A stretch of DNA of 64,000 nucleotides from an uncultured Corynebacterium sp. (GCF_946998835.1 NZ_CAMQAZ010000001.1:107228-171227); one strand, 5' to 3'. Shown: positions 51,704 through 62,400, numbered from the stretch's first letter. A program made the numbers and translations. The notes: generated by a model from the sequence alone, not told the origin.

Positions 51704-53836
51704 TTAAGCGCCGGTACGGGCTGCGATGATCTCCTCAGCCACGGAGGACGGGACCTCAGCGTAGGAGTCAAAGATCATGGTGTAGTTGGCGCGACCCTGA
51801 GTCTTGGAACGCAGGTCACCGACGTAACCGAACATCTCCGACAGCGGAACCAGGGCCTTAACAGCCTTGACGCCGGTGCGGTCTTCCATGGAGTTGACCT
51901 GGCCACGGCGGGAGTTGATGTCACCGATGACCTCGCCCATGTACTCTTCCGGAGTAATAACCTCAACGGCCATCATCGGCTCGAGCAACACCGGCTTTGC
52001 CTTCTGGACAGCTTCCTTCAGTGCCTGCTGACCAGCGATCTTGAAGGCCATCTCAGAGGAGTCAACCTCGTGGTAAGCGCCGTCGAGCAGGGTTGCCTGG
52101 ATGTTCACCAGCGGGTAGCCAGCGAGGGTACCGTACTGCATTGCGTCCTGGATACCAGCGTCGACAGACGGGATGTATTCCTTCGGAACGCGGCCACCGG
52201 TGACCTCGTTGACGAACTTGTAAGCGGTGGACTCGCCCTCTTCAACCTCGTCAGCAGACGGAGCGTACGGCTCCAGAGCAATGATGACGCGGGCGAACTG
52301 ACCCGAACCACCGGTCTGCTTCTTGTGGGTGTACTCGAACTTCTCGACCGGCTTGCGGATGGTCTCGCGGTAAGCAACCTGCGGGTTACCGATGTTTGCC
52401 TCAACCTTGAACTCGCGCTTCATGCGGTCAACCAGGACATCCAGGTGGAGCTCGCCCATACCGCCGATGACGGTCTGGCCGGTCTCTTCGTCCAAGTGGA
52501 CGGTGAAGGTCGGGTCCTCTTCAGCCAGGCGCTGAATAGCGGTGCCCAGCTTCTCCTGGTCAGCCTTGGACTTCGGCTCAATAGCGACCGAGATAACCGG
52601 ATCCGGGAAGGACATGGACTCCAGGACAATCGGAGCATCCTGTGCACACAGGGTGTCACCGGTGGTGGTGTCCTTCAGACCGATGAAGGCGTAGATGTTA
52701 CCTGCCACTGCCTCGTCAACAGGGTTCTCCTTGTTGGCGTGCATCTGGAACAGCTTACCGACGCGCTCCTTCTTGTCCTTGGTGGAGTTCAGGACCTGCT
52801 GGCCCGGTTCCACGCGACCGGAGTAAACGCGAACGAAGGTCAGCTTACCGAAGAACGGGTGAGCAGCGATCTTGAATGCGAGAGCGGAGAACGGCTCATC
52901 CTTAGACGGTTTACGGACCATATCGACGTCCTCGTCACCCATCTGGTGGCCGTGAACCTCACCGATGTCCAGCGGGTTCGGCAGGAAGTCGATGACAGCG
53001 TCGAGCAGCGGCTCAACACCCTTGTTCTTGTAAGCGGTACCACAGTAGACCGGGTAGACCTCGGAGTTCAGAACCATCTTGCGGATGGCGCCCTTGATCT
53101 CGTCCATGGTCAGCTCTTCGCCACCGAAGTACTTCTCCATGAGCTCTTCGTCGGACTCAGCGACGGTCTCAATGAGCTTCTCGCGGTACTCGTTAGCCTT
53201 GTCGACCAGGTCTGCCGGAATCTCCTCGACCTGAGCAGGGGTGCCAATCTCGACCTTGCCCGGCCACATGAGGGCCTTCATCTCCAGCAGGTCGACAACG
53301 CCGTCGAAGTCATCCTCAGCGCCAATCGGCAGCTGCATAACCAGCGGCTTAGCACCCAGGCGGTCGACGATGGTGCCAACGGTGTAGTAGAAGTCAGCGC
53401 CCAGCTTGTCCATCTTGTTGACGAAGCAAATACGCGGGACGTCGTACTTCTGAGCCTGACGCCAAACCTGCTCGGACTGCGGCTCGACACCTTCCTTACC
53501 GTCGAAGACTGCGACGGCACCGTCGAGAACACGCAGGGAACGCTCAACCTCAACGGTGAAGTCGACGTGACCCGGGGTATCGATGATGTTGATCTGGTTG
53601 TCGTTCCAGAAACAGGTCACAGCAGCGGAGGTAATGGTAATACCGCGCTCCTTCTCCTGCTCCATCCAGTCGGTGGTAGCGCCACCATCGTGAGTCTCGC
53701 CAACCTTGCGGTTGATACCCGTGTAGTACAGGATGCGCTCAGTCGTAGTCGTCTTACCAGCATCGATGTGCGCCATGATGCCGATGTTGCGGACCTTGTG
53801 GAGGTCCTTCTTAACGGGAAGTGCACCTTCAGCCAC
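51704..53836 (-). CDS. fusA: Elongation factor G
   Basis: The 710-residue translocase GTPase. G domain: AHIDAGKTTTTER, DTPGHVDF and NKMDKLGAD. Domains II-V follow, including GGMGELHLDVLVDRM and SEMFGYVGDLRS. GTG 53836 gives the usual start (AEGALPVKKDLHKVRNIG) with GGGGAA 4 nt upstream; the frame stays open 23 codons further but is not conserved. Downstream of rpsL-rpsG with a 300-nt gap. Confidence 0.97.
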   Translation of the reverse strand: MAEGALPVKKDLHKVRNIGIMAHIDAGKTTTTERILYYTGINRKVGETHDGGATTDWMEQEKERGITITSAAVTCFWNDNQINIIDTPGHVDFTVEVERSLRVLDGAVAVFDGKEGVEPQSEQVWRQAQKYDVPRICFVNKMDKLGADFYYTVGTIVDRLGAKPLVMQLPIGAEDDFDGVVDLLEMKALMWPGKVEIGTPAQVEEIPADLVDKANEYREKLIETVAESDEELMEKYFGGEELTMDEIKGAIRKMVLNSEVYPVYCGTAYKNKGVEPLLDAVIDFLPNPLDIGEVHGHQMGDEDVDMVRKPSKDEPFSALAFKIAAHPFFGKLTFVRVYSGRVEPGQQVLNSTKDKKERVGKLFQMHANKENPVDEAVAGNIYAFIGLKDTTTGDTLCAQDAPIVLESMSFPDPVISVAIEPKSKADQEKLGTAIQRLAEEDPTFTVHLDEETGQTVIGGMGELHLDVLVDRMKREFKVEANIGNPQVAYRETIRKPVEKFEYTHKKQTGGSGQFARVIIALEPYAPSADEVEEGESTAYKFVNEVTGGRVPKEYIPSVDAGIQDAMQYGTLAGYPLVNIQATLLDGAYHEVDSSEMAFKIAGQQALKEAVQKAKPVLLEPMMAVEVITPEEYMGEVIGDINSRRGQVNSMEDRTGVKAVKALVPLSEMFGYVGDLRSKTQGRANYTMIFDSYAEVPSSVAEEIIAARTGA

Positions 53837-54091
53837 TTGATTCCCCACTCGTTTCAAATCGGTTTGGCGGTGAGGCTCAATCACGGGATTGCGATTGGCC
53901 GTCAAATCCGCCGTCGGTCGGGTTTGCTTTATCTATAATGCCACCGTCTTGGCGCGAAGTCGCGCCGTGACGTACACCTATTGCGCAAATTCTACGCAAG
54001 ACATCGGGTGTAAGCGTCGGGCTGGCCCTATTGATTGACCCGTAACAGATCTGTGGACCGCGACCGACGCGCGCCGTTGACATACCGGCTG

Positions 54092-54103
54092 TGCTTTACG
54101 ACG
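54092..54103 (+). repeat. GCTTTACGACG motif, copy 6 (rpsG-fusA gap)
   Basis: Exact TGCTTTACGACG followed by GTGACCAC, 31 nt past the rpsG stop and about 255 nt before fusA. Confidence 0.7.
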
Positions 54104-54134
54104 GTGACCACTCGCGGCCCCCGTCGATCAGCGA

Positions 54135-54605
54135 TTACCAGCGGTAGTGAGCGAATGCGCGGTTTGCTTCCGCCATCTTGTGAGTGTCCTCACGGCGCTT
54201 GACGGATGCACCCAGGCCGTTGGATGCATCGAGAATCTCGTTAGCGAGACGCTCGGTCATGGTGTTCTCACGGCGCTGACGGGAGAACATCAGCAGCCAG
54301 CGCAGTGCGAGGGTGGTGCCGCGGCCCGGACGAACCTCGACCGGAACCTGGTAGGTGGCGCCACCGACGCGGCGGGAGCGAACCTCAAGTGCCGGCTTGA
54401 CGTTCTCGATTGCGCGCTTCAGAGTCAGCACCGGGTCAGTGCCGGTCTTCTCTTCACACAGCTCGAGAGCACCGTAGACGATGCGCTCTGCAGTCGACTT
54501 CTTACCGTCAATCAGAACCTTGTTGACCAGCTGCGACACCAGAGGGGAGCCGTAGACCGGGTCGTTGACGACAGGACGCTTCTGTACTGGGCCCTTACGT
54601 GGCAT
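54135..54605 (-). CDS. rpsG: 30S ribosomal protein S7 (uS7)
   Basis: The 156-residue product starts MPRKGPVQKRPVVNDPVYGSPLVSQLVNKVLIDGKK. It has EVRSRRVGGATYQVPVEVRP and ends FAHYRW. It nucleates the 30S head. Starts 3 nt after the rpsL stop. Confidence 0.98.
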   Translation of the reverse strand: MPRKGPVQKRPVVNDPVYGSPLVSQLVNKVLIDGKKSTAERIVYGALELCEEKTGTDPVLTLKRAIENVKPALEVRSRRVGGATYQVPVEVRPGRGTTLALRWLLMFSRQRRENTMTERLANEILDASNGLGASVKRREDTHKMAEANRAFAHYRW

Positions 54606-54608
54606 GGC

Positions 54609-54980
54609 TTACTTCTCCTTCTTTGCGCCGTAGCGGGAACGAGCCTGCTTGCGGTCCTTAACACCCTGGGTGTCGAGGGAACCACGGACGATCTTGTAGC
54701 GGACACCCGGGAGGTCCTTAACACGACCACCGCGAACGAGCACCATGGAGTGCTCCTGCAGGTTGTGGCCCTCACCCGGAATGTAAGCCGAAACCTCGAT
54801 ACCGGAGGTCAGGCGAACACGAGCGACCTTACGAAGAGCCGAGTTCGGCTTCTTCGGGGTGGTGGTGTAAACACGGGTGCAAACGCCGCGACGCTGAGGG
54901 GAACCCTTCAGAGCTGCGGTTGCAACCTTAGCCTTCTTGTCATGGCGGCCCTTGCGGACCAGCTGCTGAATAGTGGGCAT
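54609..54980 (-). CDS. rpsL: 30S ribosomal protein S12 (uS12)
   Basis: The 123-residue decoding-centre protein starts MPTIQQLVRKGRHDKKAKV. The lysines in TTTPKKPNS and GRVKDLPG, where streptomycin resistance arises, are wild type. AAAGAGG lies 4 nt before ATG 54980. Confidence 0.98.
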   Translation of the reverse strand: MPTIQQLVRKGRHDKKAKVATAALKGSPQRRGVCTRVYTTTPKKPNSALRKVARVRLTSGIEVSAYIPGEGHNLQEHSMVLVRGGRVKDLPGVRYKIVRGSLDTQGVKDRKQARSRYGAKKEK

Positions 54981-55368
54981 GAAGCCTCTTTCTGTCTTCA
55001 ATCCTCGCTGGACATTCTCACGCCCGATGCCAACCGCAGCGGAGTAACCACCTTCCGTGTGAATGCATCACAAGAAAAGTTATTACTCATCCAGTGGTGA
55101 GCCCATCGGTTGTACGCAAGAAACGGAGGGATTTTGAACGTGCGAAACCCAGTCAGCCGCTCTCGCTGGCCTACTGGGTAATGTCTCAAGTTCCCAATTC
55201 TTTTCTGGGATCGTTGTATAACAGTACGCGAGCTGCGGGTTTACTCCAAACACCCTGGTGACAGCGTAAAAATTTCAGCCACTTTGAACACAAAGCTGGT
55301 TTGCGACCAAATTTTCGTCGTCAAGCACGGCGCGTCTTGTCCCACAGCCTCTTGCGTCACTGTAGTCG
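54981..55368. other. Intergenic region upstream of rpsL
   Basis: 388 nt with a candidate rpsL promoter at 55215-55223. No gene or clear bfaB terminator is visible. A possible third 10-methyl-fatty-acid gene (tmsC) is not here. Confidence 0.5.
55215..55223 (-). promoter_or_regulatory. Candidate extended -10 promoter of rpsL-rpsG
   Basis: TGT-TATACA on the minus strand fits an extended -10 box. No good -35 is visible. The leader would be about 230 nt. Confidence 0.35.
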
Positions 55369-56673
55369 CTAATCCTCCCACCACTGACGCTCTGGGACAT
55401 CGCTGCGGGAGCCGTCGGGAAGCAACTTCACTCCTAGCACCTGATGCAGCTGGATGGCATTGTGACGGAAATTGTATTCCGAGCCCGCCATGTACATACC
55501 CCACAATTTCGCCGTTTGCTCTCCGACGAGTTCAACTGCCTTGGCCCAATCGTTCTCCAGATTTTCGCACCAGTCATTGAGAGTACGTGCGTAATCAAAG
55601 CGCAAGTTTTGCTGATCGAGCATTTCGAAGCCCTGGTCCTGCATGGCATGCATGATTGTGCCGACGCCAGTGAGCTCTCCGTCCGGGAAGATGTAACGGT
55701 CAATGAAGGTGCCCTTGCGCGTGCGGTGATTATCCCAGTAAGTAATGCAATGGTTGAGCATCAATCCGCCCTCCTTCAGCTTTCCGTAAAGGAAACCAAA
55801 GAAGCTCGGGTAGTTCTTGACGCCAATATGCTCCAGGATTCCAATCGCAGAGATGGCATCGAAGTCCTGCTCGGCGACATCTCGGTAATCCTGGAAGCGC
55901 ACCTCAGCAAAGTCCTCGAGGCCTTCTTCCTTAATCTTCGCCTGCGCCCACTCTGCCTGCTGTTCGGAAAGTGTTACGCCAATTGCCTTTACTCCGCGTC
56001 GAGCCGCGTAGAGGACCATGCCACCCCAACCGCAGCCAACATCGAGAAGCCGATCGCCTTCCTTCAAGCGCAGCTTATCGAAGACCAGACGGTATTTATT
56101 CTCCTGAGCTTCCTCAAGAGTGGAGTCCTCATTGGGATAGTACGCACAGGTATACGTCATCGAGGGGCCGAGGAGGAACTCATAGAATTCATTACTCACG
56201 TCGTAATGCGAAGAGATTGACTCTGCATCGCGTTCCTTAGAATGACGAGCCAAACCATTGTGCAGGCGCTTCTTCCACCATGCAGTGCGTTCAATCTCCG
56301 GAATCTCGGGAACGTACGGCAGCCCCATTGCCCGTAGCGAACGCACGACCTTTGCCAAGGTTGCTGCAGACGGCACCTCGAATTGATCATGCAAGTCCAT
56401 CAGCGCGCCGAAGGCCTCGATGGGGTGTCCAAGGCTCACGCGGGTTAGCTCCAGCTCACCGGTAACGAACGCGCGTCCAAAGCCGACATCGTCACGCAGA
56501 TGAGTCACGATGTAATTCAAAGCGTCGCGCGAGCGTACATTGATGCCGACTTTCGCATCCTCGGGGCCTGCAGCCGAACCGTCGAAAGCAGTCAATCGTA
56601 GCGGCAGCGGCTTTTCCGAAGTATCGATGAACGCCTCGAAGATTTCAGCAACAGTCATTGGAGTAAACGCCAT
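55369..56673 (-). CDS. bfaB: Cyclopropane-synthase-like fatty acid methyltransferase (10-methyl fatty acid synthesis, BfaB/TmsB type)
   Basis: A 434-residue SAM-dependent methyltransferase. The SAM-binding motif is LLDVGCGWGGMVLYAARRGV (about residue 208). YTCAYYPNEDSTLEEAQENKYRLVFDKL and GILEHIGVKNYPSFF are typical of the CFA/mycolate-methyltransferase family. Because an FAD-binding oxidase gene lies 92 nt upstream on the same strand, I assign it to the BfaB/TmsB group. That group adds a methylene at C10 of oleoyl phospholipids; plain cyclopropane synthase remains possible. Confidence 0.85.
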   Translation of the reverse strand: MAFTPMTVAEIFEAFIDTSEKPLPLRLTAFDGSAAGPEDAKVGINVRSRDALNYIVTHLRDDVGFGRAFVTGELELTRVSLGHPIEAFGALMDLHDQFEVPSAATLAKVVRSLRAMGLPYVPEIPEIERTAWWKKRLHNGLARHSKERDAESISSHYDVSNEFYEFLLGPSMTYTCAYYPNEDSTLEEAQENKYRLVFDKLRLKEGDRLLDVGCGWGGMVLYAARRGVKAIGVTLSEQQAEWAQAKIKEEGLEDFAEVRFQDYRDVAEQDFDAISAIGILEHIGVKNYPSFFGFLYGKLKEGGLMLNHCITYWDNHRTRKGTFIDRYIFPDGELTGVGTIMHAMQDQGFEMLDQQNLRFDYARTLNDWCENLENDWAKAVELVGEQTAKLWGMYMAGSEYNFRHNAIQLHQVLGVKLLPDGSRSDVPERQWWED

Positions 56674-56765
56674 GATGAGTCCTAATCGTTGAAAGATGTG
56701 GCTTAGTGGTTGGTTATTGACTTAGACATCCGCGCAGGATTAAACGCTCGACGTCGCCGATTGAG

Positions 56766-58304
56766 TTAAGCATCGGCAACTGTTTTGTCGTAGAGGCGCG
56801 GGAACCGTGAGTTGGGATCGTAGACTGCCTTGAGCTCGTCGGGCAGGTCATCGCCGTAGAGCTCTGCAAACTGCTCCGGCGAGTAGAAAGCCTCGGAATA
56901 CAGTGATTTATGGCCACCCAATTCACTGACCTTTTCCTCGATTGCACGGTTAAAGGCTCCGGGCCGCGTATCACCGGGCACCAGATTTATCGGCACTGCT
57001 GACCAGAACCCAACATTGATCCAAGTGGTCTCAGAATCAAGCGGATACAGAGGCCACGGGCTGTCACTATCGGCTAGTTTGTCACCAGTCCCAACTAGCT
57101 CCTCCGAACCTTCCCGCAGATGGATTGGACACATCCACACCGGCTGAATATCGCAAGCGTCGAAGAACCACTCCAAAAACTCAGCCAGTCGGTCAACAGT
57201 GACTTCAATATCCTGAACGACGCGCTCGTTAGCTGGTAGCCCCTTCCGAGCCTTCATCTTGTTTTCAAGGTCATACTTCTTATCGAGCCCAACGAGCTTC
57301 CAATAGAAAGACGAACGCTTGAGCTCTCTCGGCCACATAGCCCGCACTGTCGGGTTCTGAGTTCCAAAAGCCCTGGAGCACCAGAACCAGTCAACATCCC
57401 AGCGCCAGATGTAATCGCGAATGGTGAGACGATCTCGGATAATTCCCGATGGATGCTGGAGCGAGCGGTAGTAAACCTTGTCCCGGGTGTAGTCCGAGAC
57501 AGGACCTTCTTCCTCCGTCTTACGACCCAGCACAAGATAAATCTCATCCGGCGAGAACGCCACGCCGTCGAGAAAGTCAACGCGTTCCCCTTGGTATTCC
57601 TTCTGGGCGACAACGGCTGCGAACTTCTCAGCCGCCTCTGCCGTGGAATGGCACCGCACGTGCCTGAGCTCAACGTACGGCAGTACTTCTTCCAGCTCAA
57701 TCTTCAGCCGCACGACATACCCGAGCGACCCATAGGAATTGGGAAAACCGCGGAACAGGTCAACATTTTCAGTGCGAGAGCAGGTAACTACCTCGCCAGT
57801 GCCGGTCAAAATATCCATTTCCAGGACCGATTCATGTGGCAGACCATTGCGAAACGCTGTGGACTCTACGCCCATGCCGGTGACTGCTCCGCCGAGGGTA
57901 ATCGTCTTCAACTCAGGTACGACAAAGGGCATGAGCTCATAGGGCAAGGTGGCATCTACCAAGTCTTCATACGTGCACATTCCCTGCACATCGGCCGTCT
58001 TTGCAACAGGGTCCACGGCCACTACCCCACCGAGGCCACTGACATCGAGCCCAGGGACATCGGTTTCGCTGCGAGTCCGAAAGAGGTTCGATGTCCGCTT
58101 CGCCAACCGCACTCGCTTATCGACGGGAATAGATTGGAAACTCTCGAGGAGTTTCTGTACCCCTTGCTCATGTGCATACCAGCCCACCGGTTCAACACGG
58201 ACCGGGTCAATCCCCCGCCCCGGTGCCAGCTTCGCTGCCACGGCAGTGAGCTTTCCGGCTAGACGAGGGACAGTGCCAACACCAGGAATCTGTTGATGAG
58301 CCAT
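56766..58304 (-). CDS. bfaA: FAD-binding oxidoreductase (10-methylene fatty acyl reductase, BfaA/TmsA type)
   Basis: A 512-residue flavoprotein with an FAD_binding_4 (PCMH) domain at about residues 60-230. Key segments are DVQGMCTYEDLVDATLPY, LKTITLGGAVTGMGVESTAFRNG and FRGFPNSYGSLGYVVRLKIEL. It resembles DIMINUTO/Rv0449c-type oxidoreductases. Paired with a methyltransferase it fits BfaA/TmsA, which reduces the 10-methylene to a 10-methyl group (tuberculostearic acid route). ATG 58304 gives a compact N-terminus; the frame is open 36 codons upstream but non-conserved. The RBS is weak. Confidence 0.85.
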   Translation of the reverse strand: MAHQQIPGVGTVPRLAGKLTAVAAKLAPGRGIDPVRVEPVGWYAHEQGVQKLLESFQSIPVDKRVRLAKRTSNLFRTRSETDVPGLDVSGLGGVVAVDPVAKTADVQGMCTYEDLVDATLPYELMPFVVPELKTITLGGAVTGMGVESTAFRNGLPHESVLEMDILTGTGEVVTCSRTENVDLFRGFPNSYGSLGYVVRLKIELEEVLPYVELRHVRCHSTAEAAEKFAAVVAQKEYQGERVDFLDGVAFSPDEIYLVLGRKTEEEGPVSDYTRDKVYYRSLQHPSGIIRDRLTIRDYIWRWDVDWFWCSRAFGTQNPTVRAMWPRELKRSSFYWKLVGLDKKYDLENKMKARKGLPANERVVQDIEVTVDRLAEFLEWFFDACDIQPVWMCPIHLREGSEELVGTGDKLADSDSPWPLYPLDSETTWINVGFWSAVPINLVPGDTRPGAFNRAIEEKVSELGGHKSLYSEAFYSPEQFAELYGDDLPDELKAVYDPNSRFPRLYDKTVADA

Positions 58305-58566
58305 GAAAGCTACCGTAACCGCAGGTTTTGGGTGACTTCTATGCAAGTTGACGAATAGTTTTTCGCATCTTCGTGGGAAACCACCAAACTTTGCGTTCTC
58401 CGTGGAGAGCAATTCATCGCCCGAAAAGGGGATTTACCTCTATATCTATAACTTGCTATGGGTCGCCTTAGTGTCCAGTCGTCTTACCCTTTAAAAGGGG
58501 TGACAACCGAATGCGGTATGAAACAGAATTTCGTCATGTTCACTGCGGGCGAATGCTGATTCATTG

Positions 58567-58592
58567 CCTATACCCCATTGTCGGCGTATAGG
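58567..58592 (+). promoter_or_regulatory. Inverted repeat before the NAD(P)-binding protein gene
   Basis: CCTATAC (58567-58573) and GTATAGG (58586-58592) form a 7-bp stem ending 7 nt before ATG 58600. CCCC in the loop could alternatively pair with the GGGG of the RBS. Either an operator or an RNA switch; function unknown. Confidence 0.4.
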
Positions 58593-58599
58593 TGGGGAC

Positions 58600-59247
58600 A
58601 TGTCTAAGAAGGTTATTGTCATTGGCGGCCACGGCAAGGTAGCACAAATCGCTACTCCCCTACTTATCAACGAAGGCTACGAAGTCACTTCGGTTATTCG
58701 TAACCCCGACCAGGTTCCGGATATCGAAGCTCTCGGTGCCACACCAGCCGTTTACGACATCACCAATCTCTCGACAGAGCAGTTTGCAGACCTACTTAGC
58801 GGTCACGATGCCGTAATTTGGTCTGCCGGCGCTGGCGGTGGTTCGTCAGAACGGACTTACGCAATCGACCGCGATGCCGCTATTACTTCAATCGGTGCGG
58901 CCAAGAAGGCTGGCGTTAAGCGCTACGTCATGGTGTCCTACTTTGGCGCTGGTCCGGATCACGGGGTTCCAGAGGATCACAGCTTCTTCGCCTATGCCGA
59001 GTCCAAGGCCGCAGCCGACGAAGCTCTGCGCGCGTCAGACCTCGAATGGACCATTCTCGGCCCAAGCACGCTTACCCTTGATGAGGGACAGGATTCCATC
59101 GACACTGCCGCAACTAAGGCAGGCAAGGTCGCTCGCGCGACCGTCGCCAACGTCATCGCTCAGACTGTATTCAACGACGCCACCGTTGGTCGGATGATCA
59201 ACTTCAACGAGGGCAACACTCCGATTTCGGAGGCACTAAAAGCGTAA
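58600..59247 (+). CDS. NAD(P)-binding atypical SDR (NmrA/YhfK-like)
   Basis: A 215-residue Rossmann-fold protein. The nucleotide motif is VIVIGGHGKVAQIATPLL (GxxGxxA type). It has AVIWSAGAGGG and a C-terminal region like flavin-reductase/NAD(P)H-binding proteins. YAESKAA keeps a YxxxK-type pair. The substrate is unknown. Start chosen at ATG 58600 behind GGTGGGGAC. Divergent from bfaA and convergent with rpoC, ending at a strong shared terminator. Confidence 0.8.
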   Translation: MSKKVIVIGGHGKVAQIATPLLINEGYEVTSVIRNPDQVPDIEALGATPAVYDITNLSTEQFADLLSGHDAVIWSAGAGGGSSERTYAIDRDAAITSIGAAKKAGVKRYVMVSYFGAGPDHGVPEDHSFFAYAESKAAADEALRASDLEWTILGPSTLTLDEGQDSIDTAATKAGKVARATVANVIAQTVFNDATVGRMINFNEGNTPISEALKA

Positions 59248-59299
59248 ACGACTGCGGCGGTCAGTGTAGCCACGGGCTGCCAGCGACTTCGTACAAAGC

Positions 59300-59368
59300 A
59301 AAATCCTCCGGCACGACCGTGACGAACTAGCAAGCTGCTAGTAAGCCACAACTGTGCCGGAGGATTTT
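59300..59368. terminator. Large bidirectional terminator between the SDR gene and rpoC
   Basis: A 15-bp perfect stem, AAAATCCTCCGGCAC (59300-59314) with GTGCCGGAGGATTTT (59354-59368). The 39-nt loop contains its own hairpin, CTAGCA/TGCTAG (59327-59341). T tracts on both strands. Confidence 0.88.
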
Positions 59369-59487
59369 TCCGGTTGCCGCCCAACAGTTAGCGCACGAAG
59401 CCCCCAACTGCCAGGCGAGGTGCTTTGCCCGACAGCAGCCGGGGAATTCTCCCGCTCCCCAGCTGCCGCCACAAAGCTATTGATTTT

Positions 59488-62400
59488 TTACTCGAAGGTT
59501 CCGATGTCATCCAGCGGAACTGCGGAACCGACCTGATCGATGCCGTAGGTGTCCTCGGCACCGTAGAAGCCCTCGCCGAAGGAGGCGAATGGAGCGGCTG
59601 CCTGGCGGGCAGCTTCCTCAGTCGGCTCAACCGTGATGTTGCGGTAGCGCGAGATACCCGTACCAGCCGGGATCAGCTTACCGATGATCACGTTCTCCTT
59701 CAGGCCGATGAGCTTATCCGAGCGCTTGTTGATAGCGGCGTCGGTAAGCACACGCGTCGTCTCCTGGAAGGAGGCGGCAGACAGCCAGGACTCGGTGGCC
59801 AGCGATGCCTTGGTAATACCCATCAGCACGCGACGCCCCTCGATGACGTTGCCACCGGAGGCAACGATCTCGCGGTTCTTAGCCATGACCGTGGAGCGCT
59901 CGACCAGTGCACCTGGCAGCAGGTCGGAGTCGCCAGGCTTGGACACAATCACGCGGCGCAGCATCTGGCTGACGATAACCTCGATGTGCTTGTCGTGAAT
60001 GGCCACACCCTGGTCACGGTAGACCGACTGGACTTCCTCAATCAGGTGACGCTGGACGCCACGGCGACCCAGGACCTCGAGGACCTCGTGCGGATCGGCA
60101 GCGCCCTTGAGCAGCTGCTGACCCTTGACCAGGTGATCGCCATCGCGGATGGCGCGACGACGGCCATCGACGGTGATCTCTGCCAGGCCCTGACGCTTGG
60201 ACAGCTTGTCGTAGACGACCTCGTCCTCGCTGTTGGCATCCGGGATGAGGGTGAGCGTGTAGAAGTGCTCGTCCTCTTCCAGGCGCACGCGGCCGTTTTC
60301 GCGGACCAGCGGAGCCTTGTTCTTCGGCACGCGGGCCTCGAACAGCTCCTGGACACGCGGCAGACCACCGGTAATGTCGCCACCGACACCACCCTGGTGG
60401 AAGGTACGCATGGTCAGCTGGGTACCCGGCTCACCAATGGACTGTGCGGCGACAATACCGACAGCCTCTCCGATGTCGACCAGCTTGCCGGTTGCCATCG
60501 AGCGACCGTAGCACTTGGCACAGACACCAGTTGCAGTGGAACAGGTCAGGACCGAGCGGACCTTGACTTCCTTGACACCGTGGCTCAGAGCCAGGGTGAT
60601 GTGGTCGTCGTTCAGGTCGGTGTCAGCCTCGATGAGGACATTGCCCTCAGCGTCGGTGACATCGGCTGCCAGCACACGAGCGATCGCGGCGGTTTCGACG
60701 TACTTCGCCCGACGAATCTCACCGGTCGGGTTGCCAGCTGCATCCAGCACGTCCTCGCCGATTTCGACAACGACACCGTCGTGGGTGCCACAGTCCTCTT
60801 CGCGAACGATGACGTCCTGCGCCACGTCGACCAGACGACGGGTCAGGTAACCCGAGTCAGCGGTACGCAGCGCGGTATCGGCCAGACCCTTACGGGAACC
60901 GTGCGAGTTGTTGAAGTACTCGAGAACGGACAGGCCTTCGCGGAAGGAGGTCTTAATCGGGCGGGTGATGTACTCACCACGTGGGTTCGTAACCATGCCC
61001 TTCATGCCGGCCAGCGAGTGAATCTGGCCCATATTACCGGCAGCACCCGACTTCACAATCATCGGAATCGGGTTGTCATCCGGGTACAGCGCCTCGACCT
61101 TTTCACCGACCTCAGCCGTCGCGGCCTTCCAGAGGTTCACCAGCGATTCGTGACGCTCAGCAGCCGAGAGCTTACCGCGGCGGAACTTCTTCTCCACCGT
61201 GGCGGCCTTCTCTTCGTAGCCGTTCAGGATCTCGCGCTTGTTCGGGAGAACCAGCACGTCAGACATCGCAATGGTGACACCAGAACGGGTCGCCCAGTAG
61301 AAGCCAGCATCCTTGAGCTTGTCGACGGTCTGAGCGACCGTAATCATCGGGTACTTGGCAGCCAAGTCGTTGATGATCGCAGCCTGCGGCTTCTTAGCCA
61401 TAACGCCTTCGACGTATGGGTAGTTCCACGGCAGCAGCTCGTTGAACATAACGCGGCCCAGGGTGGTCGAAGCCAGCCAGGTGTCGCCCTTGTTCCAACC
61501 ATCCGGGAACTGCTCGGCCTCAATCTCGGCCGGCGGACGCAGGTGGCTGATGCGAACCTTAATCGGGCTCTGCAGACCGATGGTACCGAGGTCGTAAGCC
61601 ATGATGGCCTCGGCCGGGCTGGTGTAAATACCCTGCTCCGGTGCGTCCTCGGTGGCATCCTGGTGGCCGCCCGGCAGCTCCGGCTTCTCCAGCGTCAGGA
61701 AGTACAGGCCCGTGACCATATCCAGACGCGGCATAGCCAGCGGCTTACCGGATGCCGGCGACAGAATGTTGTTCGAGGACAGCATCAGGACGCGAGCCTC
61801 TGCCTGTGCTTCTGCGGACAGGGGCAGGTGGACTGCCATCTGGTCACCGTCGAAGTCGGCGTTGAAAGCTTCACATGCCAGCGGGTGCAGCTGAATAGCC
61901 TTACCCTCAACCAGCACCGGCTCGAAGGCCTGAATACCCAGGCGGTGCAGCGTAGGTGCACGGTTCAGCAGCACCGGGTGTCCGGTAATGACGTCTTCGA
62001 GGACGTCCCACACCTCTGCGCGCTGACGCTCAACCATGCGCTTTGCGCTCTTGATGTTCTGAGCGTAGCTCTTGGCCACGAGCTCCTTCATCACGAACGG
62101 CTTGAACAGTTCGAGAGCCATCAGCTTCGGCAGACCACACTGGTGCAGCTTCAGCTGCGGGCCGACGATAATAACCGAACGACCGGAGTAGTCCACACGC
62201 TTACCCAGCAGGTTCTGACGGAAACGACCCTGCTTACCCTTGAGCAGGTCGCTCAGGGACTTCAGCGGGCGGTTACCCGGACCAGTGACCGGACGGCCGC
62301 GACGACCGTTGTCGAACAGTGCGTCAACGGACTCCTGAAGCATGCGCTTCTCGTTGTTGACGATGATCTCCGGAGCGCCGAGGTCAATCATGCGCTTCAG

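Noticed and set aside
52070..53938. A 622-residue open frame antisense to fusA
   Set aside because: A shadow of fusA codon usage; no recognisable motif.
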